The notes under the pieces are model-generated. The model searched no databases, was not told the origin of the DNA, and worked only from the letters and a program-made list of their open reading frames with translations. Position numbers and translations under genes: made by a program. A stretch of 64,000 nt of DNA, taken from G965202915 sp965205955 (GTDB lineage Bacteria; Pseudomonadota; Gammaproteobacteria; Eutrophobiales; Eutrophobiaceae). The DNA lies in contig OZ242192.1 in the NCBI GenBank assembly GCA_965205955.1, forward strand, positions 1,798,001-1,862,000, given 5' to 3'. Of the stretch, positions 38,323-47,699 are shown piece by piece. The first letter of the stretch is position 1; each line of letters begins with the position of its first letter.

Positions 38323-39615
38323 ATGCCCACCTTGCTTCACACCATTTCCTACTGCCTCTTGCTGTGGTTGCTTTTTCCCGTCATTGTCGTATGCACCCTT
38401 GCTGTCGCACTACGCGATGGCAGTATGCGCTATCTGATACAACGTCTTGGCTATATTCCACACGCCACCACGGCGGTAAACCCACTATGGATACACTGCG
38501 CGTCGGTTGGCGAAACCAACGCCGGGCTGACATTCATCGCAGAATGGCTCAAACGCCACCCCGACGACCGCTTTGTGCTAACAACCACCACCATCACTGC
38601 AGCGCAGATATTTGCGGCACACCCTCTGCGTACCAAGGGACGCCACTACTATCTGCCGTTTGACTACCCTCTCTTTTGCCGTCGCTTCCTCGGCGCAGTC
38701 AATCCCTACTGTGCGCTGATCGTAGAAACTGAGATCTGGCTGAACTTGTTTTCAGAATGTCGTAACAAAAACATCCCGTTGTTTCTCATAAACGCGCGTA
38801 TGTCGAAACGAACCTTGGACGGCGCACAACGATTCAAAAGCTATTACCGGAAAAGCCTTGCAGCGGTAACAAAGGTATTTGCACGTAACAAAAAGGACGC
38901 CGGAAATTTTGCTGAAATCGGCGTTGAACCGGACAAGATCGAAATACTTGGCAATTTAAAGCACACAACCGAACAGATGAACGACACGACGAGCCTGCCG
39001 AACCTGATCGGTAAACGCTATGTCCTTGCAGCCTCAACGCACGACGACGAGGAAATACAATCTGCCAGAGCCTGGCGGGATGCCCTCAACTCCGGCTACT
39101 GCTCCGATCCGCCCTTGCTCGTGATCACGCCGAGGCACCCCCGGCGTGGTCGCACCATTGCACAGCAATTAAAAAAGCAGGGTTTTCAGGTACAGCTCAG
39201 AAGCCGCAATCCTCTTTTTCAAACAAACATCGACGTGTATATCGCCGACACGCTCGGTGAATTGCCGGCACTGATCCTCCATGCCGATCTGGTCTTCATG
39301 GGCGGTTCCCTGGTATCCGTCGGCGGGCATAACGTGCTTGAAGCGGCACGGCTGGGCACCCCGCAAGTCGTCGGCCCTTACACGCACAACTTCCAAGAGG
39401 AAGTTGCCGCACTAAAATCCGCAGGCGGTCTGCTTGAAGTATCCGACGAACACGCGCTTAAAGAAGTATTTTTTGCGGCGCTCAACCGAGCGCCCGAACA
39501 TACTGCCATAGCGAAAAAAGCCTTGGCATTGATGCAACAGCAGGCAGACCTCGCCTCCGTTTACGTCAGCCGCGTCGAAGCGGCGCTTGCCCTGCCCTCG
39601 GCCTGCCTGCGATAA
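38323..39615 (+). CDS. waaA: 3-deoxy-D-manno-octulosonic acid transferase
   Basis: A 430-residue glycosyltransferase of family GT30. An N-terminal membrane anchor (residues 5-28), then WIHCASVGETNAG with the catalytic Glu, YLPFDYP, VETEIWLNLF, and in the C-terminal domain TPRHPRR, GGSLVSVGGHNVLEAA and GPYTHNF. It adds Kdo to lipid IVA on the cytoplasmic face of the inner membrane. Seven bases follow the preceding remnant; it heads the LPS block. Confidence 0.95.
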   Translation: MPTLLHTISYCLLLWLLFPVIVVCTLAVALRDGSMRYLIQRLGYIPHATTAVNPLWIHCASVGETNAGLTFIAEWLKRHPDDRFVLTTTTITAAQIFAAHPLRTKGRHYYLPFDYPLFCRRFLGAVNPYCALIVETEIWLNLFSECRNKNIPLFLINARMSKRTLDGAQRFKSYYRKSLAAVTKVFARNKKDAGNFAEIGVEPDKIEILGNLKHTTEQMNDTTSLPNLIGKRYVLAASTHDDEEIQSARAWRDALNSGYCSDPPLLVITPRHPRRGRTIAQQLKKQGFQVQLRSRNPLFQTNIDVYIADTLGELPALILHADLVFMGGSLVSVGGHNVLEAARLGTPQVVGPYTHNFQEEVAALKSAGGLLEVSDEHALKEVFFAALNRAPEHTAIAKKALALMQQQADLASVYVSRVEAALALPSACLR

Positions 39616-39642
39616 ATTGAAGATCCACCTCCGCGCCATTGC

Positions 39643-39789
39643 ATGAAAATACGCTTCATTGACGTGCTTCTGCTGACCCGTACAAATAATTGTAACGGCG
39701 CTGAATTACCTGTTATCATCAAGCATCCCGAAACAACTCCAATTTATTTACACATCCATGGAAATACTCTTGTACCCGGTTCGGTATAA
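39643..39789 (+). CDS. Possible 48-residue peptide of unknown function
   Basis: The 253-base gap after waaA contains a frame from ATG 39643 to TAA 39789 that starts MKIRFIDVLLLTRTNN. There is no clear ribosome binding site and no recognised family, so it may be chance. The rest of the gap shows nothing else of note. Confidence 0.15.
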   Translation: MKIRFIDVLLLTRTNNCNGAELPVIIKHPETTPIYLHIHGNTLVPGSV

Positions 39790-39868
39790 GGCACTAAACC
39801 AAAAACGATGCAATTTATCATAAGAATCAAGCGCCTCTGCCGAGCAACTCACCTGTATAAGGAAAGTG

Positions 39869-41248
39869 ATGGATAAGATCCACTCAGATAGCGGCGAAGT
39901 TCTAATCAAGATCTCCCCGCTGATCGGTACGCGCGCGCAAGCCGCGGCGACGCAGATCGCGCCGGCACCGCGGGAACAGCAGCCCATTCCTCGAAACAGC
40001 AAGCAGACCGAACTCTCGCCGATACACGACTTCATGAGCAAACTGCTGCAACCCGGCGTGATCGAGACCCTCAAGGAATATGTGCGCTGGCAGGCGGCCT
40101 GGCGCGAAGGCCGCACGCGGGGCATGTCCTTTGAGACCGCGCTGGAAAGCATCCCCGGCCACGCGCCGCTGTCGATCAATCTCGACGTAACGACGGCATG
40201 CAATTACCGTTGCGACCACTGCGTGGACATGGATATCCTGAACACCGGCATCCGTTACAACCATGAAAAGCTCAAGGACTCGCTGAGCCTGCTGATGGAC
40301 AAAGGGCTGAAATCGGTAATCATCATCGGCGGCGGCGAACCGACCGCGTATCCCGGATTTGAAGACATCGTCCGCCACCTCAAGGCGCGCGACATGAAGA
40401 TCGGCGTCGTCACCAACGGCAGCTTGATGAAAAAGATCAAGGCGGTCGCCGACGTGCTCGGCACAGGCGACTGGGTCAGGCTGTCGCTGGACTCGGGTAG
40501 CAACGACATATTCCGTCGCATGCACAAACCGGGCAGCGAAAAGTGTACGCTCGAATGGATTTGCGAACAGATCGCCCCGATCAAAGACATCAATGCGGAA
40601 TTTCAGATCGGGTTCAGTTTCATCATCGTGTGGAACAACTGCGAAGCCAACGACATGAAGATCATTGAAAACATTCACGAGATATACTCAGCCACCGAAC
40701 TCGCCAAACGCAGTCGCTTTGATTACATCTCACTCAAGCCATTCCTGACCCGCGCCGAGTCAAACAACGCCGAGATCGTCGAACTGGTCAAAGAACAGGA
40801 AAGCATCCGCATGGTCGTGAGCAGAATACTCGATGAGATAGACCGAGCAAAAACGCTCGAGGACGATTCATTCAAGGTGATCGAAAGCACCAACCTGCGT
40901 GTGCTCGAAAACGGCAGTTACCGCGACTACACCGAACAGCCGCACAACTGCCATATGCAATACTTCCGCCAGGTCGTCAGTCCACTTGGGATCTTCAATT
41001 GCCCGGTGTATCGCCACGTACCGCAGGCGTTGCTCGGTAGCAAGCACGCATACGCCGAAGCCAGCAGTTTCGCCGATACCCAGAAGAACACCCTGCGCCT
41101 GATAGAAGCATTTGACGCAACCACGGAATGCAAGGAAGTTACCTGCCTGTACAACCATGCCAACTGGTTCATCGAGGATTTAATCCGCAACCCGGAGAGA
41201 CTGGACAAACTTGAAATGAGCGAAGACCGGCAAGACTATTTTCTGTAA
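39869..41248 (+). CDS. Radical SAM protein of unknown function in LPS region
   Basis: A 459-residue radical SAM enzyme. The cluster motif is C111-x-x-x-C115-x-x-C118 (TTACNYRCDHC), GGGEPTAYP follows for SAM binding, and five cysteines in the last 100 residues (PHNCHM, FNCPVY, TECKEVTC) can bind an auxiliary cluster in SPASM style. Residues 1-60 form an unusual extra N-terminal part. Start at the ATG at 39869 has AAGGAAAG just before it. Substrate unknown; the neighbours suggest sugar or surface-peptide modification. GC-rich like waaA. Confidence 0.8.
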   Translation: MDKIHSDSGEVLIKISPLIGTRAQAAATQIAPAPREQQPIPRNSKQTELSPIHDFMSKLLQPGVIETLKEYVRWQAAWREGRTRGMSFETALESIPGHAPLSINLDVTTACNYRCDHCVDMDILNTGIRYNHEKLKDSLSLLMDKGLKSVIIIGGGEPTAYPGFEDIVRHLKARDMKIGVVTNGSLMKKIKAVADVLGTGDWVRLSLDSGSNDIFRRMHKPGSEKCTLEWICEQIAPIKDINAEFQIGFSFIIVWNNCEANDMKIIENIHEIYSATELAKRSRFDYISLKPFLTRAESNNAEIVELVKEQESIRMVVSRILDEIDRAKTLEDDSFKVIESTNLRVLENGSYRDYTEQPHNCHMQYFRQVVSPLGIFNCPVYRHVPQALLGSKHAYAEASSFADTQKNTLRLIEAFDATTECKEVTCLYNHANWFIEDLIRNPERLDKLEMSEDRQDYFL

Positions 41249-41370
41249 ATTCAACTACCCCGCCCTATGCGAACTATCCTGCACAAAGGCAGGTACAAGC
41301 GTGGTTAATACCGCGTCGGTTTCGCCCGGAAGTTGCTGAACCCCCGCCGAATGCAGCGCCCTCATAGCAA

Positions 41371-42750
41371 ATGTCCATAGCTGAACAATTGCAGCAGCGT
41401 CGCCGTAATTTCAGTATGCCGACAGAAATTACTCTCGCGAATGGAGAAACCCTGCTGGGCACAAAAATACTACGGGTACTGCCCGGCAAGCGCATGGTTA
41501 TGGAAGCGCAATGGCAAGATCAACCGGTACTGGTCAAGTTGATGCTGAATACTGTTGCAGGCCGACGCAATATGCAGCGGGAACTAGCGGGTTATCGTAT
41601 TCTAAAATCTGCTGAAATAATAACGCCTGAGCTGCTGCTGACTGCCCGCTGCAACGACGGCAGTCATGTGCTGGTATTTGAATATTTGCAGCAAGCGCAA
41701 CGCCTCGGCGATCTGTGGCAAGATCAAGTGGGCGGTCGCCAGAAAATCATAACCATCTGCCTGAGCCTGATCTCCCGACTGCATGAAAAAGGATGCAACC
41801 AGACCGACTTTCACCTCCACAATTTTTTGCTGGCGAAGGAGCAGCTCTATGTGATTGATACCGCTTCCGTAAAACATCAATCAAACACTGTATACGGTAA
41901 ATGGCAACGGGAAAACCTGGCGTTATTCCTGGCTCAATTTCCCCCTCTGCCACGCAAGACAGTAATGGCCTCTCTCAAAGAACATTACGAAAAAGCCGCA
42001 GATGATCCCAAACTCGAGAAGGCGATTGAACGAGCATGGAAGCGCCGTAAATCCTACTATTTGAAAAAATGTTTTCGTGAGTCCAGCGAGTTTTGTGCAC
42101 ATACAAATTGGTACTTCACGGCCACCTGGAAACGCGCGCATCACTCCGCTGATCTCATTTCATTTTTACAAGAACCCGATACCTGGATTGAAAAAGGAAA
42201 AATGCTGAAAGATGGCAATTCTTCCACAGTTGTTTCCGTTCAAATGGGTGGGCGGTTGACGGTGATCAAGCGCAATAACATCAAGGGCATCGGCCACCGG
42301 CTAAGGCGGTGTCTTCGCACAACCAGGAGTTATGCAAACTGGCGCAACGCTCACCTTTTGAAAATTAACGGCATCTTAACGCCCGACCCAATTGCTTTTA
42401 TGGAAAAACGCCGGGGGCTGTTTCGTTCTCATGGATATTATGTTTGCGCGCTCAGTGACTTCCCTTCGGCGGCAGAAAAATATAAATCCCGGCAGCCCAC
42501 CCAACAAGAACTGACATGGTTTGAGGAACTGTTTGCCGGTATGCGCATGGCGCGGCTTTACCATGGTGATTTCAAAGCATCCAATTTATTTATAACGGAC
42601 AAAGGCATCGAACTTATCGATCTCGACTCGATAAAAGAATGTCATCAAAAAAAGGGACTACTGCAAAAAGACCAGCGACGTTTTCTGAAAAACTGGCAGG
42701 ATAAACCGAAGCAATTAAAGTTATTTTCTGAAATTTTCAGCAAGACCTAA
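41371..42750 (+). CDS. Tandem kinase-fold protein, LPS kinase-like
   Basis: A 459-residue protein with two consecutive kinase-like domains of the WaaP/KdkA kind. The second has a full catalytic set: H398-G-D400-F-K402-A-S-N405 and LIDLDS as metal-binding loop. The first has T-D146-F-H-L-H-N151 and VIDTAS, so it may also be active. Members phosphorylate heptose or Kdo of the LPS core. A double-domain version is unusual. It meets waaP tail to tail with six bases between. Confidence 0.75.
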   Translation: MSIAEQLQQRRRNFSMPTEITLANGETLLGTKILRVLPGKRMVMEAQWQDQPVLVKLMLNTVAGRRNMQRELAGYRILKSAEIITPELLLTARCNDGSHVLVFEYLQQAQRLGDLWQDQVGGRQKIITICLSLISRLHEKGCNQTDFHLHNFLLAKEQLYVIDTASVKHQSNTVYGKWQRENLALFLAQFPPLPRKTVMASLKEHYEKAADDPKLEKAIERAWKRRKSYYLKKCFRESSEFCAHTNWYFTATWKRAHHSADLISFLQEPDTWIEKGKMLKDGNSSTVVSVQMGGRLTVIKRNNIKGIGHRLRRCLRTTRSYANWRNAHLLKINGILTPDPIAFMEKRRGLFRSHGYYVCALSDFPSAAEKYKSRQPTQQELTWFEELFAGMRMARLYHGDFKASNLFITDKGIELIDLDSIKECHQKKGLLQKDQRRFLKNWQDKPKQLKLFSEIFSKT

Positions 42751-42756
42751 AAGCGA

Positions 42757-43554
42757 TCAGCGCTCGCTCCGGCGCATCTGCTTTGCCCTTTTCCACACTT
42801 TCCGCCAAAAAGCATTGTCTTCCCTCAACTGACGCACACTTTTGCGACTATAAATTTTCATAAACCGCAGAACGTCCCGGGAAGTAAGGCCAATATCCAG
42901 CGCCGAGAAATATAACCCTCCCAAGTCTTTGACAATCCACCGCGCCGGTGTTTTTTTTCGTATTTGTGCCCGATGAAGATCAATCACAAATAAGCGCAGG
43001 TTTTCAGCAGCCAATTTTTCTCGCCCCATGGAAATATCAACGAGGAAATGACACAGGTAAAAATCCCGGTGGTTGACGCCGTTTTCATGCAATGTTCGTG
43101 CGATCTCGGCAACCTGCGCAATCAGTGCTTTCTTCAGCACAAAATCAGGAGGGCGCCGAGACCACGACGCGCATAAATCTTCCAAACTCAGCGTGTTAGC
43201 CAGTTCGTCTGTAATCAGAAAAGAAGTCCGCTTTGCTGGATTAAATCCTCGGCGACCATGAGCAGCCACCGTCATGGTATGTACACCTAATTGACCTAAT
43301 CTTTCTATGGCCAACCATTCACTGCTTGCGTCAAGTACAGGCAACCGAAACCGCCACAGATTTTTGACAACCCCGCCCCACCCTATACCCTGGTGCAGTT
43401 TCAGAAAATAACGCTGTTCACCCAAAGAAAAAAGCAGCGTGCGCCGGCCTTCTTTTTCGCGGAAGAGCTCGCCTTGCTGCTGCTGCGCACGAACAAATGG
43501 ATCATCACCTGCCCAGACTTCGAAAATTTTCTTTCCCAGATACAAGGTATCCAT
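42757..43554 (-). CDS. waaP: Lipopolysaccharide core heptose(I) kinase
   Basis: A 265-residue WaaP/RfaP family kinase. Catalytic loop NHRDFYLCHFLV and the metal site VIDLHRAQ match the Pseudomonas and Escherichia enzymes, and the glycine loop region is near YFLKLHQGIGWGG. It phosphorylates heptose I of the inner core, which stiffens the outer membrane. It follows waaG by five bases, as in the waaG-waaP pairs of many species. Confidence 0.93.
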   Translation of the reverse strand: MDTLYLGKKIFEVWAGDDPFVRAQQQQGELFREKEGRRTLLFSLGEQRYFLKLHQGIGWGGVVKNLWRFRLPVLDASSEWLAIERLGQLGVHTMTVAAHGRRGFNPAKRTSFLITDELANTLSLEDLCASWSRRPPDFVLKKALIAQVAEIARTLHENGVNHRDFYLCHFLVDISMGREKLAAENLRLFVIDLHRAQIRKKTPARWIVKDLGGLYFSALDIGLTSRDVLRFMKIYSRKSVRQLREDNAFWRKVWKRAKQMRRSER

Positions 43555-43559
43555 ACCGT

Positions 43560-44699
43560 TTACCTGCTGACCCGGTGCCGCAATTTCCGTTCAGCGATCT
43601 CCTCAATGCGCTGGCAGGCACGCAGAGGCATATCGTAAATATCCGCCTTTTCCGCAAAGTTGCGTCCACGCACGCGCCATATATTTCGGTCCATGCTAAG
43701 AAGACGTTGCACACCTTGACTCAGGGCAGATTGATCAAACGGCGAAGCAAGCACTTCCCCCATATTTTCATCTTTCACATAGTGCGCATAACCACAAATG
43801 TCGGTGGTGATAACCGGCAAACCCGCAACCATTGCCTCAAGTAATACGATGCCGGCATTCTCCCAGTACGCCGGGTGCACCAACAGATCAGCGCCCAATA
43901 GAAACTCAGGCACATCATCCCTCCCATTTAGAAATTGAACTTTAGCGCGGACCCCCAAATTTTGCGCCATTTTTTCAAACCGCGACGCCTTATCTCTGCC
44001 GACAACAAACAAGCGCACCCTATCCAGCAGGGAACGAGGCAGGGATGCAAGCGCTTTCAGCGTCCGGTCGAGACCTTTGGTGCGAAAACCAGACCCGACC
44101 GCGAGGAGAAGTGAGTCGCTGTCATCCAATTTCCAGCGATCACGAAAACGTTTACGGCGCATTTGTGCGTCGGCGCCTGCAACCCGGTCGCGGGAAATAC
44201 CCGGCGGCAGCACGGCTATCCGTCCTGAAGACGTGCCGTAAAAACCCCGGTAAAACCTCACTTGATTCTTCGCGATCATGAGAATTTCCGTGGAAGACTC
44301 ACGGGAGAAGACGGCCTCTTCAAAAGCGAGGTACTGCCGGTAGCGGGGCATCATCCTGTATAGAAAGCTACGATGGCTGATTTTTTCCGCAAAACACCCA
44401 TCAGCGGCATAATAAACATCAAGTCCCGCTATTTTGTTGAAGCCGACAACCAAATCCGGCGAAAATTCCAGGAGTGCGCTTTTCAATTTCCTGCTGAACC
44501 GGCGCATTCTACCGTGATTGGTCCATGCCTTTACCGGCAACAACAGCAAATCTATTCCGTCATCCAAAGAACCGCGGCATTCCACGGCATACACCTTTAC
44601 CTGGTGACCTCGTTGCTGACAGGCCCGAGCAATGACAACAAGGTCTCTGGTCAATCCCCCATACGGAAAATAAGTGCGCAATACAAACGCTAATTTCAT
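43560..44699 (-). CDS. waaG: LPS core glucosyltransferase WaaG-like (GT4)
   Basis: A 379-residue GT4 glycosyltransferase. The N-terminus (VLRTYFPYGGLTRDL), TNHGRM, VGFNKIAGLDVYYAADGCFAEK and the donor-site HPAYWENAGIVLLEAM all agree with WaaG. It adds the first glucose (or another hexose) to heptose II using UDP-glucose. Operon with waaP. The 240 bases upstream lead into the IS remnants. Confidence 0.92.
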   Translation of the reverse strand: MKLAFVLRTYFPYGGLTRDLVVIARACQQRGHQVKVYAVECRGSLDDGIDLLLLPVKAWTNHGRMRRFSRKLKSALLEFSPDLVVGFNKIAGLDVYYAADGCFAEKISHRSFLYRMMPRYRQYLAFEEAVFSRESSTEILMIAKNQVRFYRGFYGTSSGRIAVLPPGISRDRVAGADAQMRRKRFRDRWKLDDSDSLLLAVGSGFRTKGLDRTLKALASLPRSLLDRVRLFVVGRDKASRFEKMAQNLGVRAKVQFLNGRDDVPEFLLGADLLVHPAYWENAGIVLLEAMVAGLPVITTDICGYAHYVKDENMGEVLASPFDQSALSQGVQRLLSMDRNIWRVRGRNFAEKADIYDMPLRACQRIEEIAERKLRHRVSR

Positions 44700-44936
44700 T
44701 CAGGTACCCTATACTTTTTGAGATTCCATAACCTGCTATAATCAATTAGAATATCGGTCACCTAAAATTATTTAACGCCAAAGACCTAAGGAACATCTGA
44801 TTAACACATGAAAACTTTAGTTTCAATGCGAAACGCTCTTTTACTATTCAGATATGCGGCATTGATGCCGATGAACTCGACTCAAAAAGCGCTGTTTCAC
44901 CGCCTCCAGGGCTTTTCTTCCCCCATCCCACTTTTT

Positions 44937-45523
44937 TCAGGCGCAACTTACCTGCAATTCCAGCCGCTTTCGCCTCAACAGCGGGGTTTTGGCCATCACC
45001 AGATTACTCAAGGCACAGGCCACGAACAGACGATGCGCATTCTTATCCAGCCCCCGGTAACGCACTTTGCAAAACCCGAACCGTCGTTTGATAATGCCAA
45101 ACTGATGTTCCACCTTGGCCCTGACCCGGGATTTGTTCCGGTTTGCACAACGCTCCTGCTCCGTCAACGGTCGGTTCCTACGGCCTTTCGCTTGCGTGAA
45201 ATCCCTTGCCTGCGGCGCACAATCGGTTATCACTTGCCCCTGACCCGTATAGGCCGAATCACCCCAGACACGGGTTTCCTCGCCGTGCAGCAGGTCGCTA
45301 AGAACCTGGGAGTCGTGCACATTCGCAGGCGTTGCAACCACCGAATGAATCAGCTTGGTACGACTGTCCACACCAATGTGCGCCTTCATTCCAAAATACC
45401 ACTGCCTGCCCTTGCGAACCTGACGCATATCCGGGTCGCGCTCTTTGTTCTTGTTCTTGGTAGAACTCGGGGCATGGATGATGCTCGCATCAACAATCGT
45501 GCCACGCGAGACCTTTGTTTCGT
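44937..45523 (-). pseudogene. IS5-family transposase, N-terminus lost
   Basis: About 195 codons of the C-terminal DDE part remain: GTIVDASIIHAPSSTKNKNKERDPDM, WYFGMKAHIGVD, VHDSQVLSDLL, then the AYTGQGQ and VRAKVEHQFGIIKRRFG blocks typical of IS5. The frame has no start; it is cut at about 45523 where a second element begins. The other end of the element lies near 44790-44805. The catalytic region is incomplete, so it is not self-mobile. Confidence 0.9.
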
Positions 45524-45543
45524 CCCGTATGATAGAATATACT
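45515..45543 (+). promoter_or_regulatory. Predicted hybrid promoter at an IS junction
   Basis: TTGTTT (45515-45520, from the IS5 remnant) and TATACT (45538-45543, from the IS481-like left end) are 17 bases apart and point to the truncated transposase and the glycosyltransferase gene behind it. The intact-looking left end at 63223 lacks this -35 sequence. Confidence 0.45.
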
Positions 45544-45840
45544 CTGTTTCAATTCAATCCGGTATTCAATACGTTCAGAAGAGGTTGCAAAATGGAGATT
45601 AAATTACACCGGCTGGCCACCACAACGCCAGCTACCCGAAAGTATATTCAGACCTCAAACAAAAGTGCCCCAACTCTGGCGCGTGAGCTCGGGGTTTCTT
45701 TGCCGACGGTCTACAAGTGGCGGCGGGCCGGGCGCATCTATGACGGCTCCCACACGCGCCATAACCTCAATCCGAGCACGTCTCCGCAGCATGAGGAGAT
45801 TATTATCGAGTTGCGCCAACGCCTGCGGTTGTCGCTGTTG
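45525..45840 (+). mobile_element. 5' fragment of an IS481-like element
   Basis: Bases 45525-45838 match 63223-63531 closely, including the left end (CCGTATGATAG-ATATACTC) and the first 80 codons of the transposase. After that the match is lost. It is joined to the cut IS5 gene on its left and to the glycosyltransferase gene on its right. Confidence 0.85.
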
Positions 45841-45855
45841 GATCTGTCATCATGA
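45592..45855 (+). pseudogene. Truncated IS481-like transposase
   Basis: An 87-residue frame with a helix-turn-helix N-terminus (SAPTLARELGVSLPTVYKWRRAG) but no catalytic domain. It ends in a novel tail LSLLDLSS because the element was cut. The stop codon overlaps the start of the next gene (ATGA at 45852), so translation of this dead transposase may feed the glycosyltransferase gene. Confidence 0.85.
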
Positions 45856-46898
45856 ATAACAGAAAAAACAATACATCTCGTCATATAAATCTATTTATTC
45901 TTAATTCCAGTCTGCAATATTTCGCCAGCAAAAATATCGCCCAGAACCTTGAAAGCGATGCCCAAAACTACCTATTTTTAATTAAAACTACTGCGCGTAC
46001 CACGCCAAAGGCAGATGATGAATGTTGGACATTTAAAGGAGAGATTTTGCACTCTAAAAGTTACCCGCTCTCAAGGTTTTGGGGACGTTATAAGCGCCTG
46101 GCGGCCAATGCTCAATATGTGGGAGATCAACTTCCATCAAACCCGCATAGCATAACTTTGCACGTCCCCCATATCAAAAGCAAAGGCAATAATTTCTTCA
46201 TCAATTATTTACGAGATCGTTTCCCTGACTCACAATTCCGTGTTCGCCTTATCATAGATGGAACCACTAATACAACTTGTCTCCCTCTAAAATTTCTTAG
46301 CCGACTGAGGCAGCTTAAGTACAAGCTAATTCACTTAATCTTTCCTGAATTAAACTACTATCGCTTTCAAGGGGATATTACAGGCATAGACGCAAGTATA
46401 GTGGATCGAATTTATTTATTTGAGGGATTCTCGCATGAATATCTACCAGAAAAGGTATATTATTTACCGTTAGGTAAAAAGTCTAAAAAATCGCAGGAAA
46501 ATAACGAACAGATATTAGTACTAGGCAATCCTGTTTTCAAGAATTTAAATCTCAAGATGTTGCACTGGGTATTAGCTATAAGAGATGGTAAGGAGATAAT
46601 ATATAAGCTACACCCGGACGAATCACCCTTTCCTCTTCCTGAAAATTGTCGGTTAGCTTCATTTTCTGAACCATTGGAAGAACATTTAATGGGAAACTAT
46701 TATCCTTTTATCGTGGGCATAGCCAGTACTGGATTGATAACAGCCCGCCAGTTGTGTGGAAAGCAAACCCGTATTGTTTCTTACGGAATAAATCATTTGT
46801 ACTCAGCAGCGGATGTGCGTCAAGCAAGAAGACTTAAACAAGTCAATAATTTATATGAAAAAATAAACATTGAGTGCATACAAACCCAAGATGAATGA
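45852..46898 (+). CDS. Putative sialyltransferase-like glycosyltransferase
   Basis: A 348-residue protein without membrane segments. In the C-terminal half, IYKLHPDESPF and FIVGIASTGLITARQL resemble the HP and SS/TG motifs of bacterial sialyl- and polysialyltransferases (GT52/GT38-like), which use CMP-activated nonulosonic acids. This agrees with a pseudaminic acid pathway encoded next door. The N-terminal half (first 120 residues) is not recognised. AT-rich. Start overlaps the truncated transposase stop; its own stop overlaps a possible start of the methylase by four bases. Confidence 0.55.
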   Translation: MNNRKNNTSRHINLFILNSSLQYFASKNIAQNLESDAQNYLFLIKTTARTTPKADDECWTFKGEILHSKSYPLSRFWGRYKRLAANAQYVGDQLPSNPHSITLHVPHIKSKGNNFFINYLRDRFPDSQFRVRLIIDGTTNTTCLPLKFLSRLRQLKYKLIHLIFPELNYYRFQGDITGIDASIVDRIYLFEGFSHEYLPEKVYYLPLGKKSKKSQENNEQILVLGNPVFKNLNLKMLHWVLAIRDGKEIIYKLHPDESPFPLPENCRLASFSEPLEEHLMGNYYPFIVGIASTGLITARQLCGKQTRIVSYGINHLYSAADVRQARRLKQVNNLYEKINIECIQTQDE

Positions 46899-46933
46899 AT
46901 CCCGCTCAACATAAGACAACCTCGGAAAAACGC

Positions 46934-47587
46934 ATGAAACATACAGAACAAGCAAATATGTGGAGCGGCGATTTCGGACACCAATACACTGACAGGAACC
47001 CTCAAACTCCCGGCGAGATGGATGCCCTTTATCAAAGAAATTTTGGAGTTTCACGATCCCGTCTGAATAAAGATTTTTTAGGCGATCTGGATCGCACACT
47101 CAAGATTCTGGAAGTCGGGGCAAATGTGGGAACCCAACTTCACCTCGTGCAGAAAATGGGATTCCAAAACCTATACGGCCTCGAACTCCAAATGTACGCC
47201 ATAAAAAAAGCGGATCAATTAACTCGGGATATTAATTTGATACAAGGCAACGCTTTTGATATTCCTTTTGAGGATAATTTTTTTGATCTCGTTTTTACGT
47301 CCGGTGTCCTGATTCATATCAGCCCCAATAATATTTTAAGAGCATTGAAAGAAATTCACCGCTGCTCAACCGCTTATATCTGGGGATTTGAATATTTCTC
47401 GGAAGATTACACCGCTGTACATTACAGAAATCAAGATAACCTTATGTGGAAAACAAACTTTATGAAAATATATCTGGACACGTTTCCAGATCTAGAGCTT
47501 ATAAAGGCAAAAAAGATTCCATACTTGGAAAACCAAAACGTGGATTCGATGTTCTTGCTGAAGAAAACAGAACCAGCGGTCGTCTAA
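46934..47587 (+). CDS. Pseudaminic acid biosynthesis-associated methylase
   Basis: A 217-residue class I methyltransferase counted from MKHTEQANMWSGDFG, which is the typical start of the family; an ATG at 46895 would add 13 residues and overlap the previous gene. AdoMet motif I is LKILEVGANVGTQL, and FDIPFEDNFFDLVFTSGVLIH covers motifs III-IV. Family members sit in loci for pseudaminic acid, where they are thought to methylate the sugar or its glycan. Convergent with pseI, 112 bases apart. Confidence 0.8.
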   Translation: MKHTEQANMWSGDFGHQYTDRNPQTPGEMDALYQRNFGVSRSRLNKDFLGDLDRTLKILEVGANVGTQLHLVQKMGFQNLYGLELQMYAIKKADQLTRDINLIQGNAFDIPFEDNFFDLVFTSGVLIHISPNNILRALKEIHRCSTAYIWGFEYFSEDYTAVHYRNQDNLMWKTNFMKIYLDTFPDLELIKAKKIPYLENQNVDSMFLLKKTEPAVV

Positions 47588-47699
47588 GCCCCGCTTTTCA
47601 AGATTCGTTCCACCATGCATACTTCCATCGTCTCTACGACATCAAAATTTCGATTCTCACTGCTGCAACCCCGAGATATTTAGATGATGTATTCTCGTA

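Noticed and set aside
39902..40678. Minus-strand frame of 258 codons
   Set aside because: Antisense to the radical SAM gene, which has intact motifs.
44808..45602. Plus-strand frame of 264 codons
   Set aside because: Antisense to the IS5 transposase remnant, no domain of its own.
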